A stretch of DNA of 64,000 nt, taken from contig NZ_CP135030.1 of assembly GCF_039393905.1 (NCBI RefSeq), positions 372,001 to 436,000 of the forward strand, given 5' to 3'. Position 1 is the first letter of the stretch. Each line of letters starts with the position of its first letter. The notes beneath the pieces are model-generated. The model saw only the letters and a program-made list of their open reading frames with translations, was not told the DNA's origin and made no database searches. This document shows positions 8,645-17,191 of the stretch, piece after piece. Position numbers and translations under genes: made by a program. This DNA is from Buchnera aphidicola (Mindarus japonicus). GTDB lineage: Bacteria > Pseudomonadota > Gammaproteobacteria > Enterobacterales > Enterobacteriaceae.

Positions 8645-10455
8645 TAGTATACATCTCGCTGATATCGTTTTTTATTTCTTAAAGTAAATAAAAATTCCTC
8701 TGCTGATTTTTTATTCATATTTCCATATTGTTCAAAAATTGATAATAATGTTTGTTCAACTTCTTTAGCCATATTAAAAGCATCTCCACAAACATATATA
8801 TACGCTCCTGACTTAATCCACTCCCAAACTGATAAACCATGTTCGCGTATTTTATGTTGTACATATATTTTTTCTTTTTGATCTCTAGACCAGGCCAAAC
8901 TAACTTTAGTTAATAATTTATTTTTAAAATATCGTTGCCATTCTATTTGATACAAAAAATCTTCTGTAAAATATTGATTTCCAAAAAATAACCAATTTTT
9001 CCCTTTAGATTTAGTATTTTCTCTCTCTTGCATAAATGATCTATATGGAGCAATTCCTGTTCCAGCTGATATCATAATAATAGAGGTATCTGTATTGCTA
9101 GGTAATCGAAAGTTTTTATTTTCTTGAACAAAAATTGAAACTTTCTGTTCTTCTTTAAGTTCATTAATTAAATAATTTGATGCTCCTCCTTTATATATTC
9201 GATTATTAATCTGATATTTTAATAATCCAACTGTAATGTGAATTTCATCATTTATTTCTTTTTGAGAAGAAGATATAGAATATAATCTAGGTGTTAATGG
9301 TCTTAAAAACGAAATTAATTCATTTGCTGTCATTCTAGTAGGATTTTGATAAACCATTTCTAAAAAAGAAATATTTTGAGTATACTTTTTTATTTCAATT
9401 ACATTTGAAAGAACGCTTTGTAATGCATTTGATTTTGCAAAATAATTATATGATTCTATAATTTTTTTCGTATTGATAGTAATTTCAAATTTTTCCCGAA
9501 GTAAATCAAAAATACTTTCTTTTTTATTTTTAAAAAAAACTTTTGTAGTTGATTCAATTTTTAATATTTTCAATAAATTTTTAATTGATATGCAATCATT
9601 CTTATACCAAACCCCCAAAACATCTCCGGGAGTATAAGTTATTTTTGAATCTTGCAAATCTATTTCAATATGATTAATAATCTTATTAGAATTTCTTCCT
9701 GTAATTCTTTTATTAGATAATATAACACCTGAGAATGGATTTTCTCTATCAAATATTTTTTCTATTTTTTTATTATCAATTTTTTCAAAATTTTGTTTTT
9801 CTTCATTATTTTTAATCGAGATAAAAAATTTATCTTTAATAATTTTAGATAATTTTACACTCCATTCTTTTATTAGTTCCATATATTCAACATCTGCATC
9901 AATTCGATTTAATAATTTTTTTCCTCCTAATTGTGAAATTCGATTATCAAAATCTTTTCCAGCTTTACAAAAAAAATCGTAGGAACTATCTCCTAACCCA
10001 AAAACTGAATAATTAACTAAATTCATATCAATATGTCTTTTTGAAAATAAAAATTTATATAACAATAAAGCTTCTTCTGGAGGTTCTCCTTCTCCATGAG
10101 TAGATATGATTAATATCAATAATTTTTCTTTATTTATATTTTTTATTTTGTAATCACAAACATTAATTAGTACTGAAGGCAATTCATATGAATCAAAGAC
10201 TTCTTTAACGACTTTGGAAGCAATTTTAGCATTTCCTGTTTGAGAAGCACATAAAATAGTAATTGGATTATTATCTTTTTTTACAGGATTATTTAAATCT
10301 AAATTTTTATTTTTAGAAAGTTTTGACATTCCCCAAAAATAGCCCGAAAGCCATATTTTTTTTTCTTCCGACAAATTTTTACTTAAAGTATCTAAAGTTT
10401 TTTTTTCTGATTCATTTAATGGATGAAAAAAATTTAAATTATTTTGAGTTTCCAT
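8644..10455 (-). CDS. cysJ: sulfite reductase flavoprotein subunit CysJ
   Basis: Alpha subunit of NADPH sulfite reductase; passes electrons NADPH to FAD to FMN to CysI. 603 aa (E. coli 599). Domains in order: an N-terminal linker, a flavodoxin-like FMN domain (CASQTGNAK, GLGDSSYDFF) to about residue 215, a CPR-type FAD domain (RLYSISSS, GGASNYL) and an NADPH domain (SAGTGIAPYRSF, FFGNQ, YVCGDAFNMA), ending in RRYQRDVY-like KRYQRDVY. First gene of the cys block, 45 bases after mutS. No separate strong promoter is obvious in that gap, so it may be read from within or before mutS. Confidence 0.97.
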   Translation of the reverse strand: METQNNLNFFHPLNESEKKTLDTLSKNLSEEKKIWLSGYFWGMSKLSKNKNLDLNNPVKKDNNPITILCASQTGNAKIASKVVKEVFDSYELPSVLINVCDYKIKNINKEKLLILIISTHGEGEPPEEALLLYKFLFSKRHIDMNLVNYSVFGLGDSSYDFFCKAGKDFDNRISQLGGKKLLNRIDADVEYMELIKEWSVKLSKIIKDKFFISIKNNEEKQNFEKIDNKKIEKIFDRENPFSGVILSNKRITGRNSNKIINHIEIDLQDSKITYTPGDVLGVWYKNDCISIKNLLKILKIESTTKVFFKNKKESIFDLLREKFEITINTKKIIESYNYFAKSNALQSVLSNVIEIKKYTQNISFLEMVYQNPTRMTANELISFLRPLTPRLYSISSSQKEINDEIHITVGLLKYQINNRIYKGGASNYLINELKEEQKVSIFVQENKNFRLPSNTDTSIIMISAGTGIAPYRSFMQERENTKSKGKNWLFFGNQYFTEDFLYQIEWQRYFKNKLLTKVSLAWSRDQKEKIYVQHKIREHGLSVWEWIKSGAYIYVCGDAFNMAKEVEQTLLSIFEQYGNMNKKSAEEFLFTLRNKKRYQRDVY

Positions 10456-10500
10456 ATATTAAAATATCCAAATATTATTTTTTATTTATTAACAGAAAAA

Positions 10501-13056
10501 TTATTTTCTTAAAAACTTTCTCTTTATTTTATTTACTTTACTAAGTATAAAAGATAATAAATTATTATTTAAGTATTTTTTTAAAAACAATCTTAGTGTT
10601 ATTTTTTTATTAAATTTAATTTCTTTTAATTTGATATTAGCTAAATCAATTACTTTCATTGGGAATCCAGAAAGAGCCGCTACTAGTATTCCATAGCTTT
10701 TATTTACAAATCCTTTTTCCAACTTATATAAAAAGGAAATTTTTCCATTATGTTCAATTGTTGATAAATAAACGTTTTTTACATTTTTATTCTTTTTTTC
10801 TAACTTTGTTAACTCAAAATAATGTGTAGAAAACAAAGTTATAGACTGTATATATTTAACTAAATACAGAGACACTGACCAAGCTAAAGCCAATCCATCA
10901 TCAATAGATGTTCCTCTTCCTATTTCATCTATTAAAACCAAACTATTGGAACTAGCATTATTTAATATATTAGCAGTTTCAATCATTTCCACCATAAATG
11001 ATGATTTTCCTCCTGACAAATCATCAGAAGAACCAATCCTAGTAAAAATTTGATCTATATTTCCAATGATAGCACTTTTTGCAGGAACGAAACTACCTAT
11101 CCATGCCATAATTACAATTAATCCTATTTGTCTCATATATGTACTTTTTCCGCCCATATTTGGACCAGTAATGATTAACATCCTATTCTTTGATGACAAA
11201 TCAACAGAATTAGAAACAAAAGAATGAGTTAATATTGATTCTATAACTGGATGACGACTATCATTTAAACGAATTTCTGTTTTATTTGTCAAATGTGGGC
11301 ATATATATTTTAATTTTACAGCTCTTTCTGCTAAATTTGCTAAAACATCTAATTCAGCTATCGCTTTAGCACTAATTTTCAAAGAAGGTATATAAAATTC
11401 TAGTTTTTCTAATAACCTGTTATATAAATAATTTTCTAATTCTAAAACTTGAAACTTTGATGATATAACTTCTTTTTCAAAACTCTTTAATTCTAATGTT
11501 GTATATCGGTTATAAACCTTTAATGTTTGTATTTTTATATATTTTTTAGGTATTAATTTTTCATGCTTTTTATTTATTTGAATATAATACCCAATAATTC
11601 TATTAAAACCTATTTTTAAAGAATTTATTTTTAACGTTTTTTTTTCAAAAATTTCAAATTTTTGAATAACTGATAATGAATTACTTGAAATATTTCTTAA
11701 ATAATCTAATTTTTTATTAACACCTTTTAAAATTACATTTCCATTTTTTATGGAAGTAGAAGAATTAGAATCAATGTAAGAATGTAATAAAAAAATAATT
11801 TCCTTATTATCACCTAATCGCTTAACAATACTTTTTATATTGTTTTCTTTAATTTCTAGTAATAATGTTTTAATTTTAACAAATTCTAGTAAAGTTAATT
11901 TTATTTTAATTAAATCTATCGGATTTGCTTTTAATGTAACTACTCGAGAACAAATTCTTTCTAAATCACTAACTTTTCTAAATATAGATTTTAACTCTAC
12001 ATATTTTTTTCGTAATTCTTTTATACTATTTTGTCTATTTTTAACAATTTTAATATCTCTAATAGGCGCGTGTATCCAACGTTTTAACATTCTTAAACCC
12101 ATAGAAGTTACGCATTTATTCAAAACGAAAGACAAAGTATTTTTATAACCTCCTAATACATTTTTTGTTAATTCTAAATGAATTCTAGAAACTTTATCTA
12201 ATAAAATGTACTTTTTTGGAAAATTTACTTTAATTGCCGAAATATTTTTTAATAAGATTTTTTGTACAGATTTAATATATTGTAATAAACAACCAGCAGC
12301 ACCTAATCCTAAATGTTTTTTTTGTATTCCGAATCCTTCTAAATTTTGAGTATTAAAATGCAAAATAAGTTGTCGATAAGCACTTTCTATATCAAACTCA
12401 ATGATGGATCGATATTCAATTAAACTATTACTAATTTTAATTTCGATAATATCTTTAAAATTATCGCTACATAATAATTCTATTGGATTAGTTCTATACA
12501 ATTCAGACAAAAAAGATTCTAAATTTTCATGTTCTGAAACATAAAAATCTCCAGAGGAAACATTTATATACGAATATCCGAATTTATTTTCATTTTTAAA
12601 AACTGCAGCTAAAATATTATCCGTATCATTATTCAAAAAAAAATCTTCAATAACTGTTCCAGGAGTAATTACTTGAACTACCTCTCGATCAATTAATTTA
12701 TTTTTCCCTATTAACGTATTTTTTTTTTGTTCACATACAGCAATAGATTTTCCTAAATTTAATAATTTTTTCCAATATCTTTGTGAAGTATGAACAGGTA
12801 TACCAGCCATAGGAACCTTTTTTCCGGCCGAATACCCTCTATTTGTTAAAACTATTTTTAGTAAATCAGAAACTAATATGGCATCTTCATAAAATAATTC
12901 ATAAAAATCTCCCATTCTAAAAAAAAGAATAATATTAGGAAATTTTCTTTTTATCAATAAATATTGTTTAATTATCGGAGTATGTAACCTACGAGTATCA
13001 TCTTTCTTATTAAAAATATCTTTTGGAAAAATTTTTTTTTTAATCTGATTATTCAC
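10501..13056 (-). CDS. mutS: DNA mismatch repair protein MutS
   Basis: Mismatch recognition ATPase. 851 aa (E. coli 853). The mismatch-contacting Phe-x-Glu is in GDFYELFYEDA near residues 47-57. Walker A GPNMGGKS is at 631-638 and Walker B DEIGRGTS follows, with STHYFELT. The catalytic blocks are well kept, while the C-terminal tail no longer resembles the E. coli tetramerisation segment. The start is GTG 13056, because no ATG occurs before residue 43. Divergent from polA and upstream of cysJ on the same strand. Confidence 0.96.
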   Translation of the reverse strand: MNNQIKKKIFPKDIFNKKDDTRRLHTPIIKQYLLIKRKFPNIILFFRMGDFYELFYEDAILVSDLLKIVLTNRGYSAGKKVPMAGIPVHTSQRYWKKLLNLGKSIAVCEQKKNTLIGKNKLIDREVVQVITPGTVIEDFFLNNDTDNILAAVFKNENKFGYSYINVSSGDFYVSEHENLESFLSELYRTNPIELLCSDNFKDIIEIKISNSLIEYRSIIEFDIESAYRQLILHFNTQNLEGFGIQKKHLGLGAAGCLLQYIKSVQKILLKNISAIKVNFPKKYILLDKVSRIHLELTKNVLGGYKNTLSFVLNKCVTSMGLRMLKRWIHAPIRDIKIVKNRQNSIKELRKKYVELKSIFRKVSDLERICSRVVTLKANPIDLIKIKLTLLEFVKIKTLLLEIKENNIKSIVKRLGDNKEIIFLLHSYIDSNSSTSIKNGNVILKGVNKKLDYLRNISSNSLSVIQKFEIFEKKTLKINSLKIGFNRIIGYYIQINKKHEKLIPKKYIKIQTLKVYNRYTTLELKSFEKEVISSKFQVLELENYLYNRLLEKLEFYIPSLKISAKAIAELDVLANLAERAVKLKYICPHLTNKTEIRLNDSRHPVIESILTHSFVSNSVDLSSKNRMLIITGPNMGGKSTYMRQIGLIVIMAWIGSFVPAKSAIIGNIDQIFTRIGSSDDLSGGKSSFMVEMIETANILNNASSNSLVLIDEIGRGTSIDDGLALAWSVSLYLVKYIQSITLFSTHYFELTKLEKKNKNVKNVYLSTIEHNGKISFLYKLEKGFVNKSYGILVAALSGFPMKVIDLANIKLKEIKFNKKITLRLFLKKYLNNNLLSFILSKVNKIKRKFLRK

Positions 13057-13398
13057 GTTTTTTCTCTATATAAAAAGAAATTTTTCAAATTTTATCGAAA
13101 TAAAATTAATTATATATATAGTATAAAACTAAGTTATTAATCAATAAAAATAAGTTTTTTATGCTTTAAAATCATTAATTTTCAATTCAATGAAATATTG
13201 AAATTATATATGTATATTACATACACATTTCATTAAAAAAATATTTTTTTAAATAAAATTCAAAAATAGAATTTTTTAATAAAAATAAAAGATTTATATT
13301 TATATAAATTATTAATTTTTTAAAAATATTAAATCTATTAAAATATAAATTTATCAATTATAACAAATAAAAAATCTATAATTATTATAGAAATTAAT
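13057..13398. other. divergent spacer between mutS and polA
   Basis: 342 bases, no ORF. It must hold the promoters for mutS (minus) and polA (plus). A nested inverted repeat is visible: outer arms AATGAAAT/ATTTCATT at 13189-13196 and 13227-13234, inner arms TATGTA/TACATA around a TAT loop. With this base composition it could be chance. Nothing else is supportable. Confidence 0.5.
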
Positions 13399-16149
13399 AT
13401 GTTAAACTTAGTTAATTTTAATAATTTTAAAATTTTAATTTTTATGAATATAAAAAACAAAGACTTAAATAAACTAAACCCTGTTATATTAATTGACGGA
13501 AATTTATACCTTTATCGATTTTATTATGCTCTTCCTGAATTAAAAAACACTTTTAATGAACCATCTAATGTCATATATGGAATGGTTAATATGTTGCTAA
13601 ATCTATTAAAAAAATATACGCCTAAAAAAATAATAGTTATATTTGACTCTTCTCAAAAAAATTTTAGACATTCTATTTTTAAAACATATAAATGTAAAAG
13701 AAAAGCAATGCCAGAAAATTTAAAAATTCAAATTTTTCCATTAAAATCAGTTATAAATATGCTAGGTATACCTACATTAAGCATACCTACAATAGAAGCA
13801 GATGATATTATAGGAACCATTGCCAAAAAAGAATTCAAAAAAGGAAACATAGTTCTAATTAAAAGTTATGACAAAGATATGGTTCAACTAGTTAGAGATA
13901 ATATTAACATCATTCATACTGTTAATGGAAAAGTTATTGGACCAAATGAAATAAAAAAAAAATATAATTTTCATCCTAAACAAATTATTGATTTTTTAAG
14001 CTTAGTTGGAGATAAATCTGATTCTATTCCAGGGGTTCCAGGAATAGGAAATAAAACTGCTTTAGTTTTAATAAAAAATTTTGGATCAATTGAATCTATC
14101 TATAAAAATTTAAATAATATAACATCTTCTATTATAAAAAACTCAAAGAAAATTATTTCTCTTTTAAACGAGTATAAAACATCAATACTTTTGTTTAAAA
14201 AACTAATTACTATCAATTCAAATGTTGATATAAATATGAATAAAAAAAAATTAGAATTTTCTAATCCTAAAATTTTAAATCTATCTATATTTTTTGAATA
14301 TTATAACATTAATTCATGGAGTAAAAAAATTAAAGATTTCGATTTTTTTTATAAAAAAAATACATTAATTCAAAAAAAATTAAATAATTTTACTATTTTT
14401 TCACATAATTCTAAGAAAAACATAGATTATTTTCTTAATAAAATAAACCAATCTTCTGCTTTTTCTTTTTCTTTACACTTAGATAACTCTTTAAAAAAAA
14501 TAAAAAAATTAATAGGGGTAGCTTTTTCAATATCTGAAAAAGATATTATTTATTTTCCCTTTGATAAAAATATTTCTATTAAAAATTTTAAAGAAATTTT
14601 TGAAAACAAAAAGAATGTAAAAATTAGCGAAAATTTAAAAAAAGATAGGAAAGTTCTTAAAAAGAATAAAATTATTTTAGATGGTATTCAACATGATATA
14701 TTCCTTGAATCATATTTGTTAAATAGCCAGTATGGAGAAAAATATAATTTATGCGAACTAAAAGAGAAATGGATAAAAAACAAAGAAAACAATACTAGAA
14801 AAAATTCTACTGATATTAAAAAAAATAATTTTTCTATCTTAAATAAAAACGATGTACTAATAAAAACAAAAACTATATTTTTATTACATAAAAATATATG
14901 GAATCGTTTAAAAAAAAATAAAGAAAATCTTTTTCTTTTAAATAATATTGATTTGCCTTTAATTAAAGTAATAGAAAAAATAGAAAATAACGGCGTTTTA
15001 ATTGATAGATCAGTGTTAAAAAAACAGTCTAAAAAAAATGTTTTAAGATTAAATTATCTTAAAAAAAAAGCTCATCAATTAGCTAATTTATCTTTTAATT
15101 TACTATCAAATAAGCAGTTACAACCAATTTTATTTAAAAATGTTGATTTAAAAAAAATTAAAAAAAATAAAAACGGGAATTTTTCTACTGCTAAAAATGT
15201 ATTAAAAGAACTATCCTTTAATAATCCTTTAGCAAAAATTATTTTAGATTATCGAAAATTTAAAAAGTTACAATCTAATTACTTAGAAACATTACCAACT
15301 ATGATTAACCCAGTTGATGATAGAATTCATACTTCTTACCATCAAACTTTGACTATAACAGGAAGATTATCTTCTTCAAATCCAAATTTGCAAAATATTC
15401 CAATCCGAAAAAAAGATGGCGAAAAAATTAGAAAATCTTTTATAGCACCTAAAAATACATTAATTGTTTCAATAGATTACTCGCAGATAGAATTAAGAAT
15501 TCTAGCTCATTTATCAAATGATCCTTATTTAATTAATGCTTTTAGAAAAGATGAAGATATTCATCTTTTAACAGCATCAGAAATTTTTAATACTTCTATT
15601 TTACAAGTTACAAATGAACAACGACAAAAAGCAAAAGTTGTTAACTTTAGTTTAATCTATGGCATGACTGCTTTTGGTTTATCAAAAAAAATTAATGTTA
15701 ATGTAGACGATGCACAAAAATATATTAATATTTTTTTTAAAAAATACAATGAAGTTTATAAATATACAAAAAGAATTCAAAAATTTGCTTATAAAAAAGG
15801 TTTTGTTTATACTATTTTAGGAAGAAAATTATATTTATCAGATATTAAATCAAATAATATATATCTTAGAAAATCTGCAGAACGTTCTTGCATCAATGCT
15901 CCTATGCAAGGCACTGCTGCTGATATCATTAAAAAATCAATGATCGAAGTAGATGATTTTTTAACTAAAGAAAAATTTTCTAGTAAAATAATTATGCAAA
16001 TACACGATGAATTAATATTTGAAATTAAAGAAAAAGAACATCAAGAAATATTACCTCAATTAATATATATTATGGAAAATATTATCTCTTTAAAAATCCC
16101 ACTAAAAGTATCTACTAAATTAGGAAAAAATTGGGGAGAAATATACTAA
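13399..16149 (+). CDS. polA: DNA polymerase I
   Basis: Gap-filling and Okazaki-fragment polymerase, 916 aa (E. coli 928). The N-terminal 5'-3' exonuclease keeps its acidic residues (LIDGN, IFDSS, EADDIIG, YDKDM, GDKSDSIPG). The C-terminal polymerase keeps motif A (DYSQIELR), the O-helix (RQKAKVVNFSLIYGM) and motif C (QIHDELIF). The middle 3'-5' exonuclease domain is present in length, but the FDTE motif reads FSLH near residue 357 and the YxxxD motif is gone, so proofreading is probably lost. Start: ATG 13399 gives the longest frame. ATG 13444 (residue 16) would fit the E. coli N-terminus better, and neither has a clear ribosome site. Confidence 0.95.
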   Translation: MLNLVNFNNFKILIFMNIKNKDLNKLNPVILIDGNLYLYRFYYALPELKNTFNEPSNVIYGMVNMLLNLLKKYTPKKIIVIFDSSQKNFRHSIFKTYKCKRKAMPENLKIQIFPLKSVINMLGIPTLSIPTIEADDIIGTIAKKEFKKGNIVLIKSYDKDMVQLVRDNINIIHTVNGKVIGPNEIKKKYNFHPKQIIDFLSLVGDKSDSIPGVPGIGNKTALVLIKNFGSIESIYKNLNNITSSIIKNSKKIISLLNEYKTSILLFKKLITINSNVDINMNKKKLEFSNPKILNLSIFFEYYNINSWSKKIKDFDFFYKKNTLIQKKLNNFTIFSHNSKKNIDYFLNKINQSSAFSFSLHLDNSLKKIKKLIGVAFSISEKDIIYFPFDKNISIKNFKEIFENKKNVKISENLKKDRKVLKKNKIILDGIQHDIFLESYLLNSQYGEKYNLCELKEKWIKNKENNTRKNSTDIKKNNFSILNKNDVLIKTKTIFLLHKNIWNRLKKNKENLFLLNNIDLPLIKVIEKIENNGVLIDRSVLKKQSKKNVLRLNYLKKKAHQLANLSFNLLSNKQLQPILFKNVDLKKIKKNKNGNFSTAKNVLKELSFNNPLAKIILDYRKFKKLQSNYLETLPTMINPVDDRIHTSYHQTLTITGRLSSSNPNLQNIPIRKKDGEKIRKSFIAPKNTLIVSIDYSQIELRILAHLSNDPYLINAFRKDEDIHLLTASEIFNTSILQVTNEQRQKAKVVNFSLIYGMTAFGLSKKINVNVDDAQKYINIFFKKYNEVYKYTKRIQKFAYKKGFVYTILGRKLYLSDIKSNNIYLRKSAERSCINAPMQGTAADIIKKSMIEVDDFLTKEKFSSKIIMQIHDELIFEIKEKEHQEILPQLIYIMENIISLKIPLKVSTKLGKNWGEIY

Positions 16150-16185
16150 TTATAATAATCTACTATTTTGATGTTCTATTAAAAA

Positions 16186-16785
16186 TTATTTAATAATATT
16201 CCAAGTATTTAACTCATTTTTCAGATTAATAACTCCTATTTTTTTTAAAGAAGAAAAAATATATACTTTTATAAATTTCGAAATGTTATAAATATAATTT
16301 TTTATAGTTAGTAACTGTTTTTTTTGAAAATTTTTTGATACTTTATCCGATTTATTTAATAAAATAATAACTTTTATTTTTCTTTTTATTGAAAAAAAAA
16401 TAATTTTTTGATCAAGAGTTTCTAAAGGATTTCTAATATCCATTAAAACTACTAAACCTATTAAACATTTTCTATTATCTAAATAATTATAGATTAATAA
16501 TTCTAATTTTTTTTTAATTAATTTTGATAATTTAGAAAAACCATATCCTGGAAGATCTACTAAACGAAAATTTTTAGATACTTCAAAAAAGTTTATTAAT
16601 TTCGTTCTACCTGGAAATTTACTCGTTCTAGATAATTTTTTATTATTTGCTAAGCAATTAATAGCACTAGATTTTCCAGAATTAGACCTTCCACAAAAAG
16701 CAATTTCTATTCCATTAAAATCGTCTAGACCTGAAACACTTGATATACTCTTTAAAAAAAACGTAGAATCGTACTTTATTTTCAA
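16186..16785 (-). CDS. engB: ribosome biogenesis GTPase EngB (YihA/YsxC)
   Basis: Small TRAFAC GTPase needed for assembly of the large ribosomal subunit. 199 aa (E. coli 210). G1 GRSNSGKS at residues 32-39, then PGRT, DLPGYGF (G3), NKSDK (G4) and the FSSLKK (G5) region. The start is TTG 16785: AAAAGGAG sits seven bases upstream and the N-terminus aligns with the E. coli protein. Convergent with polA (36-base gap), as in E. coli, but the spf small RNA that lies between the two there is not present. Confidence 0.94.
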   Translation of the reverse strand: MKIKYDSTFFLKSISSVSGLDDFNGIEIAFCGRSNSGKSSAINCLANNKKLSRTSKFPGRTKLINFFEVSKNFRLVDLPGYGFSKLSKLIKKKLELLIYNYLDNRKCLIGLVVLMDIRNPLETLDQKIIFFSIKRKIKVIILLNKSDKVSKNFQKKQLLTIKNYIYNISKFIKVYIFSSLKKIGVINLKNELNTWNIIK

Positions 16786-17191
16786 AAATTATCTCCTTTT
16801 AAAATAATTTATCATCAATTAAATTTCAAAAAAACATTTTATATTTATAAAAAAATAGATTACTAATTGAATTAGTATTTCAAAAAATATATAATTAATA
16901 TAGTATAAAAATGTATTTTTAAAAGAATTTTAAATTTAAATAGAAAAATATATTATGATTCATTTTATTAATAAATAGCATTTATAATTAATTTATTGCT
17001 GTATAAAAGCACATAGCTTAATTAAAATTTTATATTTTAATAAAAAAATTTAAAAAATAAATTTTTTACAACTATTAACTTACTTAAGCTATACTTTTTA
17101 TAACTTACAAAAGGAATTAAAAAAAAATTAAAATATTTTTATAAAAATAAAACTTTAATAGTTATACTTTTAATGTCCTAAAGGAAAAACA
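16786..17191. other. divergent spacer between engB and typA
   Basis: 406 bases, no ORF. It contains the palindrome TACTAATT-G-AATTAGTA (16861-16877) and an overlapping candidate sigma70 promoter for typA (listed separately). The typA ribosome site AAAGGAAA is at its right end. If the promoter is right, typA has a leader of nearly 300 bases. I see no conserved RNA structure in it. Confidence 0.5.
16867..16895 (+). promoter_or_regulatory. candidate sigma70 promoter upstream of typA
   Basis: TTGAAT (16867-16872), 17-base spacer, then a perfect TATAAT (16890-16895). The -35 box lies inside the palindrome at 16861-16877, which could act as an operator. In DNA this AT-rich such matches also arise by chance, and the site is about 290 bases from the typA start. 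Confidence 0.35.

Noticed and set aside
16150..16185. Spot 42 (spf) RNA between polA and engB as in E. coli
   Set aside because: Only 36 bases separate the two stops.
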